From Tretioscincus oriximinensis (taxonomy: Eukaryota; Chordata; Lepidosauria; Squamata; Gymnophthalmidae), in contig JAJVDF010001214.1 in the NCBI GenBank assembly GCA_022410635.1, positions 198,848 through 262,847 on the forward strand: a DNA stretch of 64,000 bases, in the 5' to 3' direction. Both the position numbers and the translations under genes were made by a program. Shown piece after piece: positions 1 through 11,996 of the stretch; the first letter of the stretch is position 1, and each line of letters opens with the position of its first letter. A model generated the notes under the pieces. The model was not told where the DNA came from. It saw only the letters and a list, made by a program, of their open reading frames with translations, and searched no databases.

Positions 1-1255
1 CAATACAGAGAAGGTCAGATTTTGGTGGAAGCTGGAACTCAGATCAAGTTTACAAAATTCAGTAAACTGTATTTTATGGATCTGAATGATTCTATCATGA
101 GAATGAATTAAAATGTTGACAGTAGTTCAAATCCAGCTTGTTTTTAGCAAAATAAAATGAACTATACCAGAGACCACATTTTCATCTTCAAAGAAATGGC
201 AGAAATGACACTTCAATAGTGCATGCCATTACGCGGTAGTAGTGGTACCTGAATGTGACTCGTTTTCCCACAGTAATATTCTGAAACTGTATCATGGATG
301 AGATATTGTTCTAAAGGGGGGAATGGTAGTTCTATAGATATGGAGAGAGGGATCAAGTAATACATAGAACAGGATAAATGCTCTTGAACCTTTATGCTGT
401 GTATCTCTGTGGCATAGAGCACAAATATCTAAAAACAAACCCCAAAACTGATGATCACAATTATTTTTGTTTGCCTGTTTGTTTCTCAAGTATAGGGAAG
501 TTAGCTCCTTCCTTTGTCATGGGCAACACATTCTCTTCTGCCAGCCTGTTTGGTACAAGAAAGTATTTTCTGTTGCCTGCTATTGCAGAAGAAAAATATT
601 CTCCTTGTCTGGGACCGCCTAGAGGGAGTTAGAATATTGTTTACTTTATGTGATTCTTTCTTATGGTATGATGGTGCCAATGCTTGTCTGTGTCATGGTA
701 GAACTCCAGTCACTCTAATGAATCTTTTGATGAATAACTTGGAAAGTTCAATAAGGTTGTTAGCTATGACTCCATCTATTCACATTTAAAAATCAACTTA
801 AAGGCAACAGCATGCAGTCAGCAGTGTTTCCACTGGAAACTATATAATGGATTTTAGAAATGCATTTTCAATCTTTAGTGTAATTTAAGATGTAGACATT
901 ACCCATTTGTTAACAAAGTGTTCTGCTGAAATGCATTCCTAGTCATGGAGATTGGCCCAAAGCTTGTGAGGGCTCTTTTGGGAATTAGTGTAGTATTGTT
1001 GTGAAACTGTCCCAGACCATGCCTTGCTGAGGTTCAGACCAGGAAGGTAGCTATCTGCCTAGACTTATGAAAGCGGATCTTGGCAAAATAAAAATACAAA
1101 TGTCCAAACATTCATTAGATTGTTCTAAAGATAAAACTCTGGCAGTGCCAATGACTGAAGTGTTTGCAAAGTATCTGCAAAATGTCTGGACCTGCATGGT
1201 CTGATATGATTCCTCACAAGAGCATAGAAAGGTGACCAACTTCTTTAATAGGTGA
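1..1255. other. Unique AT-rich non-coding sequence
   Basis: No repeat family, RNA gene or defensible exon was recognised here. Open frames are short, overlap on both strands and show no domain-like composition. Confidence 0.6.
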
Positions 1256-1376
1256 ACATTTTGTGTCCTTCTGTTTGTGAATGCCCAGATCTAGTTGGAC
1301 CACTGCGTAAGACAGAATGCTGGGATAGATGGGCTGTGGCCCAATTCAGTAGAACTCTTCTTATGTTCTCATGTTT
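1256..1376 (+). mobile_element. CR1/L3-like LINE, 3' end fragment
   Basis: This is the non-coding 3' terminus of a CR1-clade LINE in plus orientation. The block 'gaccactgcgtaagacagaa' followed by a 'gctgggatagatgggc' motif and the end 'cttcttatgttctcatg' recurs in the copies at 33.7 kb and 19.2 kb and, reverse-complemented, at 5.65 kb. The short TTCTTATG-like tail is the usual end of this LINE group. It is a 5'-truncated dead copy with no coding sequence. Family naming is from recognition, not a search. Confidence 0.75.
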
Positions 1377-2294
1377 TGGTGTCCAATACTCTGCCCACCA
1401 TAAAAAAGTCCCATTCTTTACCAGAGATCATTTTCCCATTTCAGTTCCTTTCACTCAGAGAAGTGGCTGACATTCGACCAACATGCCACCATCACTGCTG
1501 TGAGCAATAAGAGACCTTACAAAGATTGCTCTAAAGAAATCTGTGTTTAGAGCTGCGTCTCTGTCCTCATGCAGATTCTACTTATGAGGCATGCTTGAGG
1601 AAACCATTAAAACAGTAGAAATGACAGAAAGGCTCTGGCCAGGAAGCTAGAAATAGCCATAGGGCTCAACTGGTGACAGTAGCAGCAGAAATGTTCTGCC
1701 AGCTTTTTCCCATATTTCTGTCATTATTGAGGTTTGTGCCACCCAGCATGAATTTGCTTGTTCTTTACCTGGGCGATAGTACTGCTTCTGTTTGACCTTT
1801 AATCCATGCATAGGCTTCTTTAAAAAGAAAAAAAAATCAGTTTGAAAAATAGTACTGGCACTCCAATGATTTTCAGATGCTATGGGCTATCAGGCAGCTG
1901 TGTTTCGGGGAGCTATGGCACAGAAATGTTGTTTTGTTTGCTTATTTGTGAGCAATTAGAGAGATTAAAAGTGGGAAAGGAACATTGGCATCTGCAAGCT
2001 ACTATCTCCAAGTCACTTTTGAGCTGCTGTGTGTGCACTTGCTTTTGTTCCACAATTTCATCACAGCCTTTGTAATCTTAGATTAATTTGACATTTTTGT
2101 CCCACTAAGGGACTTGCATATTGTGGGGTCCCTTGGGCACTACAGTTGGGATTAGGGAACTTAAAATTAGTCCCCCAACATTCCTTGTGGCTGAAACTCT
2201 TGGAGCTTCTAAAAGATGTTGTTGATTTTTTGTGGTTTTCTGCATTTTGAGAAAAAAAGTACCACTTTTTCTTTTTTCAAGCACAGCCGCATTT
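1377..2294. other. Unique non-coding sequence
   Basis: No repeat or gene recognised. It contains only short A-rich runs near 1826 and 2250. Confidence 0.5.
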
Positions 2295-2435
2295 CATAGA
2301 ATCATAGAATCATAGAGTCGGAAGGGACCTCCAGGGTCATCGGGTCCAACCCCCTGCTCAATGCAGGATTCATTAAACCATCCCAGACAGATGACTGTCC
2401 AGTCTCTGTTTGAAAACTTCCAGGGTTCTTAAGAT
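2295..2435 (-). mobile_element. CR1 LINE 3' end, minus strand
   Basis: Three near-perfect copies of the octamer CATAGAAT/ATCATAGA open the block, followed by 'gtcggaagggacctccaggg' and 'ggtccaaccccctgctcaat'. This is the reverse complement of the classic amniote CR1 terminus, which ends in an ATTCTATG microsatellite. The fragment is about 140 bp, 5'-truncated and non-coding. It is a different subfamily from the TTCTTATG-tailed copies elsewhere in the window. Confidence 0.9.
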
Positions 2436-2630
2436 ACCATATATGCACTGTCTAGCAAAATGTAGATCTTCCTCAGCATTTACGTTTCACACAAAAAATC
2501 CTGTTTAATTTTTCAGGGGGAAACAAGGCATTACTCAATTGCTAGTCAAAATGCAAATAATATTTGCAATATTATTATAAATTGAAAAAACGAACAAATA
2601 ATATGCCAATATTAATACATTTAATATATA

Positions 2631-2704
2631 CTGCTCAAAACAATTAAGGGAACACTTAGTGTTACACTGTTATGTCAACGTGTTCCCTTAATTGTTTTGA
2701 GCAG
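2631..2704. mobile_element. 74-bp Tc1/mariner-type hairpin MITE, copy 1
   Basis: A 25-bp perfect terminal inverted repeat begins CTGCTCAAAACAATTAAGGG and closes as its exact reverse complement ending GAGCAG, with only about 24 bp between the arms. The element is flanked by TA on both sides (2629-2630 and 2705-2706), the target site expected for Tc1/mariner transposases. A second copy of exactly the same length is at 25597-25670. It is too short to encode anything and would have moved with a transposase supplied in trans. Superfamily assignment rests on the TA sites and is an inference. Confidence 0.85.
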
Positions 2705-2706
2705 TA

Positions 2707-4789
2707 TATATATTAAAAATGTTGGTCCAGTAACTCCCAGTGCTGATAAACCGGAGCTTTGACCTAGATTTGGTTTACCCACTGAAAGTTTGATAAAATT
2801 CAATGTCAGAGTAAATCTGGAAGGCACATTGAGAAAAAAGAAAGTGGGCATTAAAAATGGAACGCAGGAAACAATCTGTCTCTTTTCTTGTGCAGTCCAA
2901 ATTCTGGGCAGCGTATGGCATGAACAGGAAAGAAGAATGTGGAAACCAGCCAGGGAATTTGACCTCCTTCTCCTACTGCCATAGCAAATCTCTCCAAATC
3001 TTTCCTTCCAGCCTTTTTCTCTTGGAAGCTGTGCCTACATTTATATGGAAGCTTATTTTGTCAGGATGTTATTTACACTAATTGCAAAACAGAATTTCTC
3101 TAAGGTAATGAGTGTTCTGCCATGTTTGTAAATTTTGCAAACTGGCAGAAATGTTGTGTGGCAAACCATTGCCAATCCTACTTCAGAGTCTGCTTCCTCA
3201 CCATTTTTTCCCCGGGAAATGAAAATAGCCTATTCATATTGCTTTCAAACCTTTGGATATATGTCGAGTTATAGTTCAACAGACACAACTTGTTACAGAA
3301 AAGCTAAAGAAAGTTTAATAATGATTCCAGGATACCATGATGAATGATAACTCATTAAAATTCCAGGGACAATCTGTGTTTTCTTTTTGACAGAATCCTG
3401 ACAAAAGCCAAAGACCTTTGCTAAAATGCCAAAGGAAGTCAAGCCGATTTTAAGTCTGCTAATCCAATTTAACCATAATGGAAAATAATTGTAGCCGGTG
3501 ACTTTTTTAACAGTAGCTTCAGTGCTTTCTTGGTAGATTTTTTCAGGAAAATATTTGTTGAGAGCACTTGTTCATTGCATTGGTTCTTAAGCCATGGCAT
3601 ATCTTGAAAATGTCTTTCATTGATTCACGGAACAGAATTCCAGAACTTTTATGGAATTTTGGAGGTCTATGGATCAGGACTATATTTGAAAGAGGAAGTG
3701 GTTGCTTCCTCTGTTACTGGAAATATCTAGAGGTCATCATAGATTATATCAAATAACCATGTATCCCAAGCATTCACCAGAGCTTGTTTTGAGAAGAAAG
3801 CCAAAGAGATTCTAGAGTAGGTGTCACAGTCTTCTGACTTGCTTGTATAGGAAGCTGTACACAAAAACTATGGATATTAGTGAACTGAAGTCCATTGTCC
3901 AAAAGGGTGAGGTAAGATTCTTCAGAAACATTGGCAGAAGCTAATGTCTGATTATGCACCATGTTTGCAGCAAGTCATAATAGCAAAAGAGGGTTCTACT
4001 AAGTACTTAACACACTGGTCATGAAGGGGTTGAATAATTCTGTGGATGCAGTAGTCACTAAAAGTTGCATTTCATGATGGATTTGGAGAAATTACTTTTT
4101 ATATTAGTTGAGCTGAGTTATTTGAATAATTCTTGTCTGATTTATTTTCTTTTTTCTGTCTTTCAAAAACAGCTGAATGTTTATAAACCTATTTTGCAGT
4201 TGAATTCAATAATTTTGACTGCAACTATACGTATTAGGTAGCATTTTTAATGCAGCATTTTAGAACTTTGTACAGGGACAGTTTTTTTCCTACATCCAAA
4301 TGTGACTTACTTATTGCACTATACTTTATCTCTACTATTAATGAGATTTACATCAACAAGTCTGCTCCGAGGTCTGCTGAGATCTGCTGTTGGTCTTTAT
4401 GGAATAATGGCAGAGCTTGTAGCTTTGGACTTAGCATGCATGTGCCTGTGGCAATGGCAGCCCCTGGCACCCAACGCATATTCTCCTCAATAGCCTCTAA
4501 GTAGCCTGTTTGCCACTGCTAGCTCCCTCCTCTGCCCTTTGCCTTCCCAGGTCTGCATTTTGTGGGTATTCCACTGGTTCCATAATAAAGCACCATTTGA
4601 TCTGCTTTATTCTGAAATATCCTAGAATAGAATAAATATGTCACATCTAGATGACTGCAGCTTGTTGTTTCTGTCTATGATGATAGAACCTGATTTATGT
4701 TGATTGTTAGTTTATGTTGATGTAATTATTATATGAATATGCATAACAGTCGATATGTAGTGTACACTCATTGTTTTTGAAGGATAGTG
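2707..4789. other. Unique non-coding sequence
   Basis: No repeat family or exon recognised. Short open frames near 2790-3080 and 4250-4500 overlap in several frames and look like chance. Confidence 0.5.
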
Positions 4790-4880
4790 ATGGTGGATTA
4801 GAATTAGAAAAAATAGAAGAAGGGGAAGAAAAGGAGAAGAAAAAGAAAGAGGAAAAAGAAGAAAAGAAGTAGTAGTAATA
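4790..4880 (+). repeat. Purine-rich low-complexity tract (GAA/GGAA-like)
   Basis: About 85 bp almost entirely A and G on the plus strand, built from imperfect AGAAG/GAAAAG units and ending in 'agtagtagtaat'. Strand-asymmetric purine tracts of this kind can adopt triplex structure. It directly precedes a possible LINE coding remnant. Confidence 0.8.
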
Positions 4881-5025
4881 GCAATCGTGGTGGCATTAAT
4901 AGTCTGGGAATACTCAAAGGTCCTTGAAAAGCTAATTCCATGGTGCAATTCACCAAATACTGCCCAGACTGAAATAAAACAGACTACTGCCTGCTCCAGC
5001 GACGCAGATAAATTGTTATTAGTTG
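4881..5025 (+). mobile_element. Possible decayed LINE ORF2 C-terminus
   Basis: One plus-strand frame reads AIVVALIVWEYSKVLEKLI, then a segment ending in ADKLLL. The pattern of a hydrophobic stretch, a Lys/Glu-rich linker and an Ile/Thr/Leu-rich end resembles the C-terminal extension of some vertebrate non-LTR retrotransposon proteins. The similarity is distant and remembered rather than searched, and no start or intact domain is present. Treat as a weak hint. Confidence 0.2.
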
Positions 5026-5641
5026 TCCCTTTGAGAGTATATTCTCTTTGAATGGAAGCAGTTTTAAATTGTTGCAGAAGGCTACAGTTTAAAACATGAT
5101 TAAAACCCCTGCACTAATATACTCCTGTGTTCCCAGCTATTAATATTTAATGGCACTGAAATAAAACCCAAGATTTACCAGTTTTATTAATCAAGTCATT
5201 CAAGTAGAAAACCAGTTGGTCCCTATTGCAGTGGGGTATAGATGTTCTGTTAGGAGTTAGACAGATTGAATTTGTTGCAATCTTTGTTCACTTATGTGGT
5301 AGTAGATTTCTGCGATAGGGAAAGCAAACAGAAAAGAGATTTATTACTTTTTACTGTGGGATAACCCCACGGTGCTTTTGAAGTGCATTCAATGCTGCTT
5401 TAATGTGGCATCCCAGTGGAACTGTACTTGTCCTGTTGTTGTGAGAATATAAGTGTGCCTTAGGGCTCTTGAACAGCAGGTACTCATCAGTGGCTTGAGT
5501 AACAGACTCTCAAAGTGGCTTGAACACAAATATACATTATTTTCTGCTTCTGCTGGAGACCATGTTTCCTTTGTAACATCACTGAATACAGGAAGTAGCC
5601 CTGAACATTATAACCTGCTTTCCAAGGTAACTGTTAGGACA
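5026..5641. other. Unique non-coding sequence
   Basis: Nothing recognised. Confidence 0.45.
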
Positions 5642-6228
5642 CAAGAAACATAAGAACGTAAGAAAAGCTATACTGGATCAGGCCAGAGGCCATCTAATCC
5701 AGCATTCAGTCTCACACAGAGTCCCACCAGATGCACCTGGGCAGTCTGAGCAGAAGAAAGCAAAATATGCTCCTGTTCATGACTCCCTGCAAATGGTATT
5801 TCAGGAGTCCTGCCTGCTGCTCCATCCCGGAGGCAACATCCAGACAACCATCCTAGTACCCATTTATATACCCTTAGTGTCCATAAACTTGTCTAGTCCT
5901 GTCTTGAAGCTATCCAAGCTGTTAGCTACCACCACCTCTTTGTGAAGTAAATTTCACAGGCCGATGACCCTCTGGGTGAAAAAATACTTTATTTTGTCTG
6001 TTCTCACTTTTCTGCCCATCAGTTTTGAGGAGTGCCCCCTGTTCCTAGTGTTGTGTGATAGAGAAAACATTTTTTCTCTATTCACCCTATCCAACCCATG
6101 CATGATTTTGTACACTTCAATCAGATCATCTCTCAACTGTTGCCTTTTGAGGCTGAAGAGGCCCAGACGTTGCAGCCTGACTTCATAAGGGAGGTCATAC
6201 TCCATTGACACTGTGACAATTTCCATCG
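5642..6228 (-). mobile_element. CR1/L3-like LINE: end of reverse-transcriptase ORF plus 3'UTR
   Basis: This minus-strand copy carries the last part of the LINE ORF and its 3' end. Reading the minus strand from about 6200 gives EVRLQRLGLFSLKRQQLRDD, then an 'LIEVYKIMHG' segment and 'KYFFTQRV', the characteristic C-terminal stretch of CR1-group ORF2 proteins, downstream of the reverse-transcriptase core. The 3'UTR runs through 5945-5660 and ends at 5645 with TTCTTA-type tail units (seen on plus as 'aacataagaacgtaagaa'). The copy is 5'-truncated and lacks the endonuclease and polymerase domains. It is nearly identical over its last part to the copy at 63859-64000, suggesting a relatively recent subfamily. 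Confidence 0.88.
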
Positions 6229-9200
6229 CTGTTAAAGGTGTGCTTTGAGAGTAGTGGTCTTTTTAATTAGCAGATTCTATGCAGATCATATCGCTCTTTA
6301 GAAGTGGCAAAAAAGGCTGTCCCCCAAAAGAATTATTATTTTTTATCTCAACACAGATTCAAGAGAAAGGGTGTCAAGAAGATAGCTAATTGATTGCATG
6401 TTAACAGAGGGTAGGATCTCCAATGAAAATTTAAATTTGCTATACTAATATGAAATTAGGCTTCCCAATCTGTTGATTTAGTTTCCATACATCATTTAAA
6501 AATGCAGCTAGATTTCTGTCATCATCTGAATTCTGAATTGACAAGGTGTAGGAGGCACCAAATTAATTTTGCATTGCTGTTTTGGATGTTTGCAATAATT
6601 TGTCCTGACATTGTGGCTATGGGTTGTGGAATAAGACTGCAGCAAATGGGAAATGATCTGAATGGACATTGTAGGATCCAAATTTAATAGACTTAGTATT
6701 GTAATTTTCTGCCTGAAGGAAAGCAGAGACTTTCCAATGTTCCTGCAGCACAACAATCAGGGATTACTATGTAACAAGTCTGTAGGATTGTGGGAGGATT
6801 GAGAGGATTAATGGAGTATGACAAAATTGTACCTAAGGGGAAATTGTCTGCAGAAGTAGCTCTATGGTAATGTGGTAGACCAGGCAAATTGGCAATTGCT
6901 ACTGATCTTTACACACACATGTCTTCAAATAAAGTGTGTCAAAGTCAACTGGGATGGAACTGTGTAGCTAAGGCTGTCACAATTGCTATGTCATCAAATA
7001 TGCAAATCGTTTAACAATATCATTTTAAGTATTTTAACGATCAAACATGCTAACCATCATGAGCCTGGGAGCACAGGGCGAAACAATCTGACTCTCTACC
7101 TTGATGTCTCACAACCAGCTCTGACAATCCCCATAAAGAAGTTTCAAAAGTTTGAAGAAGGGGAATTGCAAGCCTCTTTGAGATAATCTGCCTATCTAGC
7201 TGAGCCAATTTGGAAGATTTCATTACAATCTGGTGGGATCAATAAGACAAGAAATGGAAGAAATAGCTGATGGGATTTTCAGCAACTTCCAGTGAGTTCT
7301 CTGAGGCAAAAGAAATGTGGGACATTTCAAAGTAAATATAAAATACATTTTACATTTTTCTGTTCCTTTACTCCTTTTGTAGTCAAGACCTTTTGATCAC
7401 ATGTTCCAATGGAATCATGTAACAGACTTGCAATTATTAGATTTGCTCTACATTCTGTCAATAATGTCCTAGTCAGCATTTGGTTTGTTTGATATATCAT
7501 TTTGGGCAACAAGTCAGTGAATACAGGGATGAGAATTTACAATCCCACAGCCATTGAACAACCATCCTACCACAAAGGGGTAGAAAGTCTATTTCCCTTG
7601 AAAATGGGACAATACAGCCGTTTCCTATGCTCTCCTACACAGCTGCAGAATGGTATGGCAAATTTCCATTAATATATAAAAAAGCACTGCTCTGTTCCAA
7701 GGGCACAGAATATGACCTACTTTTTTGCCCTTCTACTTCAGTCAAATATGCATGAACCACCACAACAAAAACTGCACATTCTTTTGGTTCAATGGTTAAT
7801 CTGTCAAGCAGTTGTTTGTGTTCAATTCTGAACTTGTTGAACAAGTTCATTTTAAAAAGCATCTTTTCAAGAGTAAAAACACAACCAATACCAACTATTT
7901 GATGATTTTTTTTTTCATATTCAGAAGGGTGAGACTGGTTCCAATTTTCAATTTCAATAAATTTTCAGAATTTCAAAATAACCACACCATTGGTTTGATG
8001 CAAATGTTAAGCATAAATTGACTTTTGCATATCTATATTTGACCATTAAAAAAAACCTCTANGAAGAAAAAATGAGTGGGGTCATAGGAGTGATAATGCA
8101 TATTGTACCCTTCCCTTCCTAACAGCTGAAACAATTGCTCTGGCATTTCTAGTAGAGAGGTGTGCAGATTCTAAGCTGCTGTTTGTATCAAACAGGACCC
8201 TTCTGAGTACAGTTCAATCTAAAATCCCCTTGGGAGTACACAAATACAGTATACAATACAATTAAAAATTCTGTCTAATGAGCAAGATACAGTTGGACTC
8301 CACGTTGGAACTGAATCATTCTGTTCAAGCAAGCAATGTGATGTGATTTTCTACCAAGAGCTCTTTTGGTTCAGTATGACCCATTCAATTCAAAATTGAA
8401 TAAAACCCGAATATTTATTACTTCTAAAGGCAGGATCTATTATTATAAAGATCCTACTGCTCTCATCTGTACTTCAGGATGCAGAAACATGAAAGTTACT
8501 TGAACAGCTGAGACACATGATAGATGGAGGATCTCTGCCAAACCTTCTGTTGGTGTTTTCACAGAGATGTAGTTATCAAGGAATATTTGCTTCAGAAAAA
8601 ATGTGGGTGCATGGTGCCAAGTCTGACTTCTTTGCTCAGATTAAAATTATACAGGCAGAGTGACTTTAAGAGCCCTTGGTTTCTGTTTCAGCTTATGCTT
8701 ATATGAGAAACAGGTGAGCTATTAATTCACAGGAGCAATATTAATAAGATCAAAACCCTTCTGAAAATCCTTAGGAGTTAAATTGAGTTAATAGTCTACC
8801 AATTATTCACTGGTATCATGGCCTCACAATCTAACATAACTATAATAAAACTCAAGACAGATGGTCAGTTTGTGAAGATATAAACAAGCATAATAGTTCC
8901 CACTAAGTATGTGTTCCAGGACTACAATTAAAACTTACAATCAAATTATGATTACCAAGATGAAGTCAAGATGGTGATATTAACATTTAAATATTTTCAT
9001 GTTTTAGCTTCAAATTAAATGTTCAAACAACTATACTCATGTAACCCATCTCATTTCTTCACAAGGCCCTATTCTGTATTATATTCTAGAACAGGGATCT
9101 GGTGTTGGTATGGTAATTGAGAGCGGACAGTTAAAAGGTTGTGATTTACAATAATTTTATCATTATTCCCATTTGGAGGAAAATAAGTTTTGCACAAATG

Positions 9201-9892
9201 AGAAAATCTAGATTCCTATAAGTGTGAAGCATAAACTCAAATAAATCCAAATAGTATTAATATCCCATTCCAAAATTCAGCCTCAACACAGAAAGTTCTT
9301 AAGTAATGTAAATCAACTGGGAAATGTTTGCAGAGGTAGTCATTTTACAATATATGTTTATATGATAGAATGAGAATATGCACAGGTGGTTATGAATTGG
9401 TTTTGCAAAGTCAGTAAGTCCAAATCGATCATCTTTCAGTTGCCTAACACTCTAACTGCCTATTCCACGAATTTTGGGGGACAGTGATTGTACAATGGCC
9501 TTATATAGTAAGAAGTCCGTGGTAAGACTGAATAGTTGTGAATATGTGCCCAAACACTGTTATATGAGAGAATGCTAATAAAACTTCAAAACTTAAATCT
9601 GTTGAAGAAAGATATCCAATTTGGGCATAAACCTATGTCATTTCTAACGCAGTATATTGTTGATGAGACAAACTGCTGAATATACACTGCAATCTATAGA
9701 GAATTCTTCTTACTCTTTAGCACTGTCCTCTTTTCTTTTTTTGTTATAGTCTAGGGATTAATGTTATTCTCTGCTGCACTGTTAAGATCTGCTGATGAGA
9801 TGATTGAAGTCAGTTGGAGCTACAAAAGCATACCAGTATTGTTGAACTGTTCTTATTCACTTCAGTTGTACTTAGACTGAATAGCTCTCTTA
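6229..9892. other. Unique AT-rich non-coding sequence
   Basis: No repeat family, RNA gene or exon recognised over this 3.6-kb stretch. An isolated N lies at 8062. Confidence 0.5.
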
Positions 9893-10030
9893 GGCCCTCA
9901 TCACACATCTACTTTTACACCTTCTTTAGCCCTGAAGAATAAGCTTAATCCATTCAACCCTCTCCTTGACTAAACTGGGGGTGGGGAGAGAAACATTATT
10001 TGGGACTGAAGAAAGATTAAATGTGTGGCC
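9893..10030. mobile_element. Degenerate MITE related to 31686-31801 (Harbinger-like?)
   Basis: The left end GGCCCTCATCACACATCTAC is partly matched by the reverse complement of the right end, GGCCACACATTTAATC, and both arms carry a 'CTTCAG...CCC' / 'CCCTGAAGAA' block. The same inner motifs occur in the elements at 31.7 kb and 52.4 kb. Arms have diverged and I see no convincing target-site duplication. Confidence 0.5.
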
Positions 10031-10468
10031 AGAATCCTACAGAATAAAGATGCAATGCAGATACTGCATGTATTACCGTAGAACATATTGTATCAAATGA
10101 TCATAAACACTCCATTGATGGGCTGTGTTCCCTTCTAAAAACAAGCAACATTAAAGAGTCTAAACTATGAATGCACAAACAGAGTGGAAACACGCATGAT
10201 TGATAGCTCCAAGGCATGTACAGAGAACAAACAAAACATATTAAACTATGAATGTCAGTTGATGATATCAGGCAAATAAATATATCAAGATGTTCTATGT
10301 TCTAGGAGAAGAGGATAAAAAATGACATTTTAGCACCTGAAGCGTGCCTTTCTAAAAGTATATACATCCTATAATATAGACTGTATCCAGACTAAGCATG
10401 AAATTCGTATTTTTGACACAGTAATTCTCAACCAGCTAACCACCTTTTCCAATACTTCATTCTAAGAC

Positions 10469-10971
10469 CAGCAAAGGAGCTAGTAGCACTTTGAGACTAA
10501 CTTGAGAAAAGTGGGTGGCATAATAAGAAACTACAAAGGAAGATTTGAAAGAGAAGCAGCAGAACTTGAATACATTCATAAGTTCCAGGCCATCAACAAT
10601 GGACTTAACAAAGATAATGGTTTCCTGGCCAATTATACATTTTGATGACACCTGTTAAGTATTTGATTGATTTACTATCAGACATTGCCTCTTATTGTCC
10701 CAGGGACTTTTTCACATGAGAGGATTAGTTTCTGCTATTTACCTGTTCTTCTAACCTGCAGTTCATCACCTTATCACATTTGCATATGCCTTGTCATCTC
10801 CCATACACAGTTTCCTTTAAATAACTGGCCCTGATATTAGTCCCTCAGCATCTGAAGAAGTAGACATGTCTATGAAAGCTTATGCCACTCACTTTTCTCA
10901 AGTTAGTCTCGAAGTGCTACTAGCTCCTTTGTTGGACTTTCTACTAGACTAACACGGCTATTTCTCTGAAA
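10469..10971 (+). mobile_element. Penelope-like retroelement fragment with 13-bp target-site duplication and inverted end
   Basis: The 503-bp insertion is bounded by the 13-bp direct repeat TTCATTCTAAGAC (10456-10468 and 10972-10984). Its left end, about 10469-10522, is a reverse-complement copy of 10884-10938, differing at only a few positions. Between them, frame 10523-10645 on plus reads EAAELEYIHKFQAINNGLN and ends at a TGA, compatible with the end of an ORF. After that come a 3' untranslated region, a hammerhead-like core (10852-10887), and a tail containing 'ctagactaacacggcta'. The tail is a motif widespread in reptile genomes. A 5'-truncated copy with a partial terminal segment in inverted orientation is typical of Penelope-like elements. 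The class assignment is inference; the insertion itself is plain. Confidence 0.7.
10852..10887 (+). ncRNA. Degenerate hammerhead-ribozyme-like core, copy A
   Basis: The order is CTGAAGA (10852-10858), a 5-bp stem TAGAC/GTCTA (10861-10865 with 10868-10872), GAAA (10874-10877), then a 2-bp GC/GC stem closed by TTAT (10878-10885). This matches the hammerhead layout CUGANGA, stem II, GAA-A, stem III. Two departures argue against activity: an extra nucleotide between CTGAAGA and stem II, and a C where the U pairing with the last A of GAAA is required. Penelope-like elements are known to carry hammerhead motifs, which fits the host element. Confidence 0.4.
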
Positions 10972-11042
10972 TTCATTCTAAGACTGAATTATACAGAAAT
11001 AAGTTGAATTTTAATACCTGCTGACAAAAGGACTTTTCACTG

Positions 11043-11996
11043 TGATGATCCCCTGATGCTTCCATTTTGTTGCTGTCTCTCTCTCTCTCTGTGTGTATGC
11101 ATGGCCAAACACATACTGTACATGCATATTGTCCACAGAACACTGGAATTAAAAAAGAAGATAAAAATTAAAATTATGATAAACAAATTTGCACCTACTT
11201 TTTATAAGATGAATTTACTGCCATTGACAAACATTTCCAGTCCATAAACATTATTGCTACAATCACTTATTCAGACAATATTAAGCTGAAGCATACCAAT
11301 TTAGCCTGAAATAGCTGATGTTTGCTTGAGTCTGATATAGCACATTTGTGATACAGTGGATGTACTGAAAATGTGTTTGTCTGCACAGTTCTTTACTACT
11401 TGTGGCTATTTCTAATCTCAGCTGTGCCCTAGTCTAGAAAATTATGTAGAGGCCTCCATTCTGTATGTTAGTATGGGATAGGGGAAGCTCTACCTCCACT
11501 TTTAATTCTTTGTTTTCATTATACTAAAAATAAATTGAAAAATTTTATACTGTTGTATTAGTAGACCTCAGCAGTGGCATCTACTGATGTCCTACTAAGT
11601 CTATGGGAGGCCTTTGTGGTAGCACTTCAGGAAGCATCATCAGTTGTGGCATGGAAAATAGTGCACCCTCTGGCCCTATCTGTAGCTCCAAAGGCTAACA
11701 ATTTCTCTTGTCCTTTAGAGGGTGGATGCCAGTTGTGAGTACTGAACCTAGTCTTCAGAACTGGCAGTTGAAAGTGGGACAGCACAAGGTGATTGGAATG
11801 GGGTATTCATTATCAGAAGCAACCCAACACTATTTGGGACAGATTGCATGAAATATTGTAATATGTTGTCTCTTTGCTGGAAATATAGTATTAGCAACAG
11901 AATGGTTCCAGAGGGTGGATGCCATCAGAGAAGGCCCAACTGTGAGAAGTCATATCTGGCATCCAATAAATTGCAGCATTTGCAACAAAACTGCGT
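11043..11996. other. Unique non-coding sequence with a short (CT)n run
   Basis: A short pyrimidine dinucleotide run at about 11075-11090 is followed by TG repeats. Nothing else recognised. Confidence 0.45.

Larger units (their letters stand above)
10383..11042 (+). repeat. Old unclassified dispersed repeat, interrupted by a Penelope-like insertion
   Basis: The two flanks, 10383-10468 and 10985-11042, join into a sequence that aligns end to end with 53055-53205. Shared blocks are 'cacagtaattctcaaccagc', 'gaattatacag.aataa' and 'ttttaatanntgct'. The copy at 53 kb has no insertion, so it shows the pre-insertion structure. It opens with an ATCCAGAC motif like some small DNA elements, but I cannot name the family. 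Confidence 0.75.
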
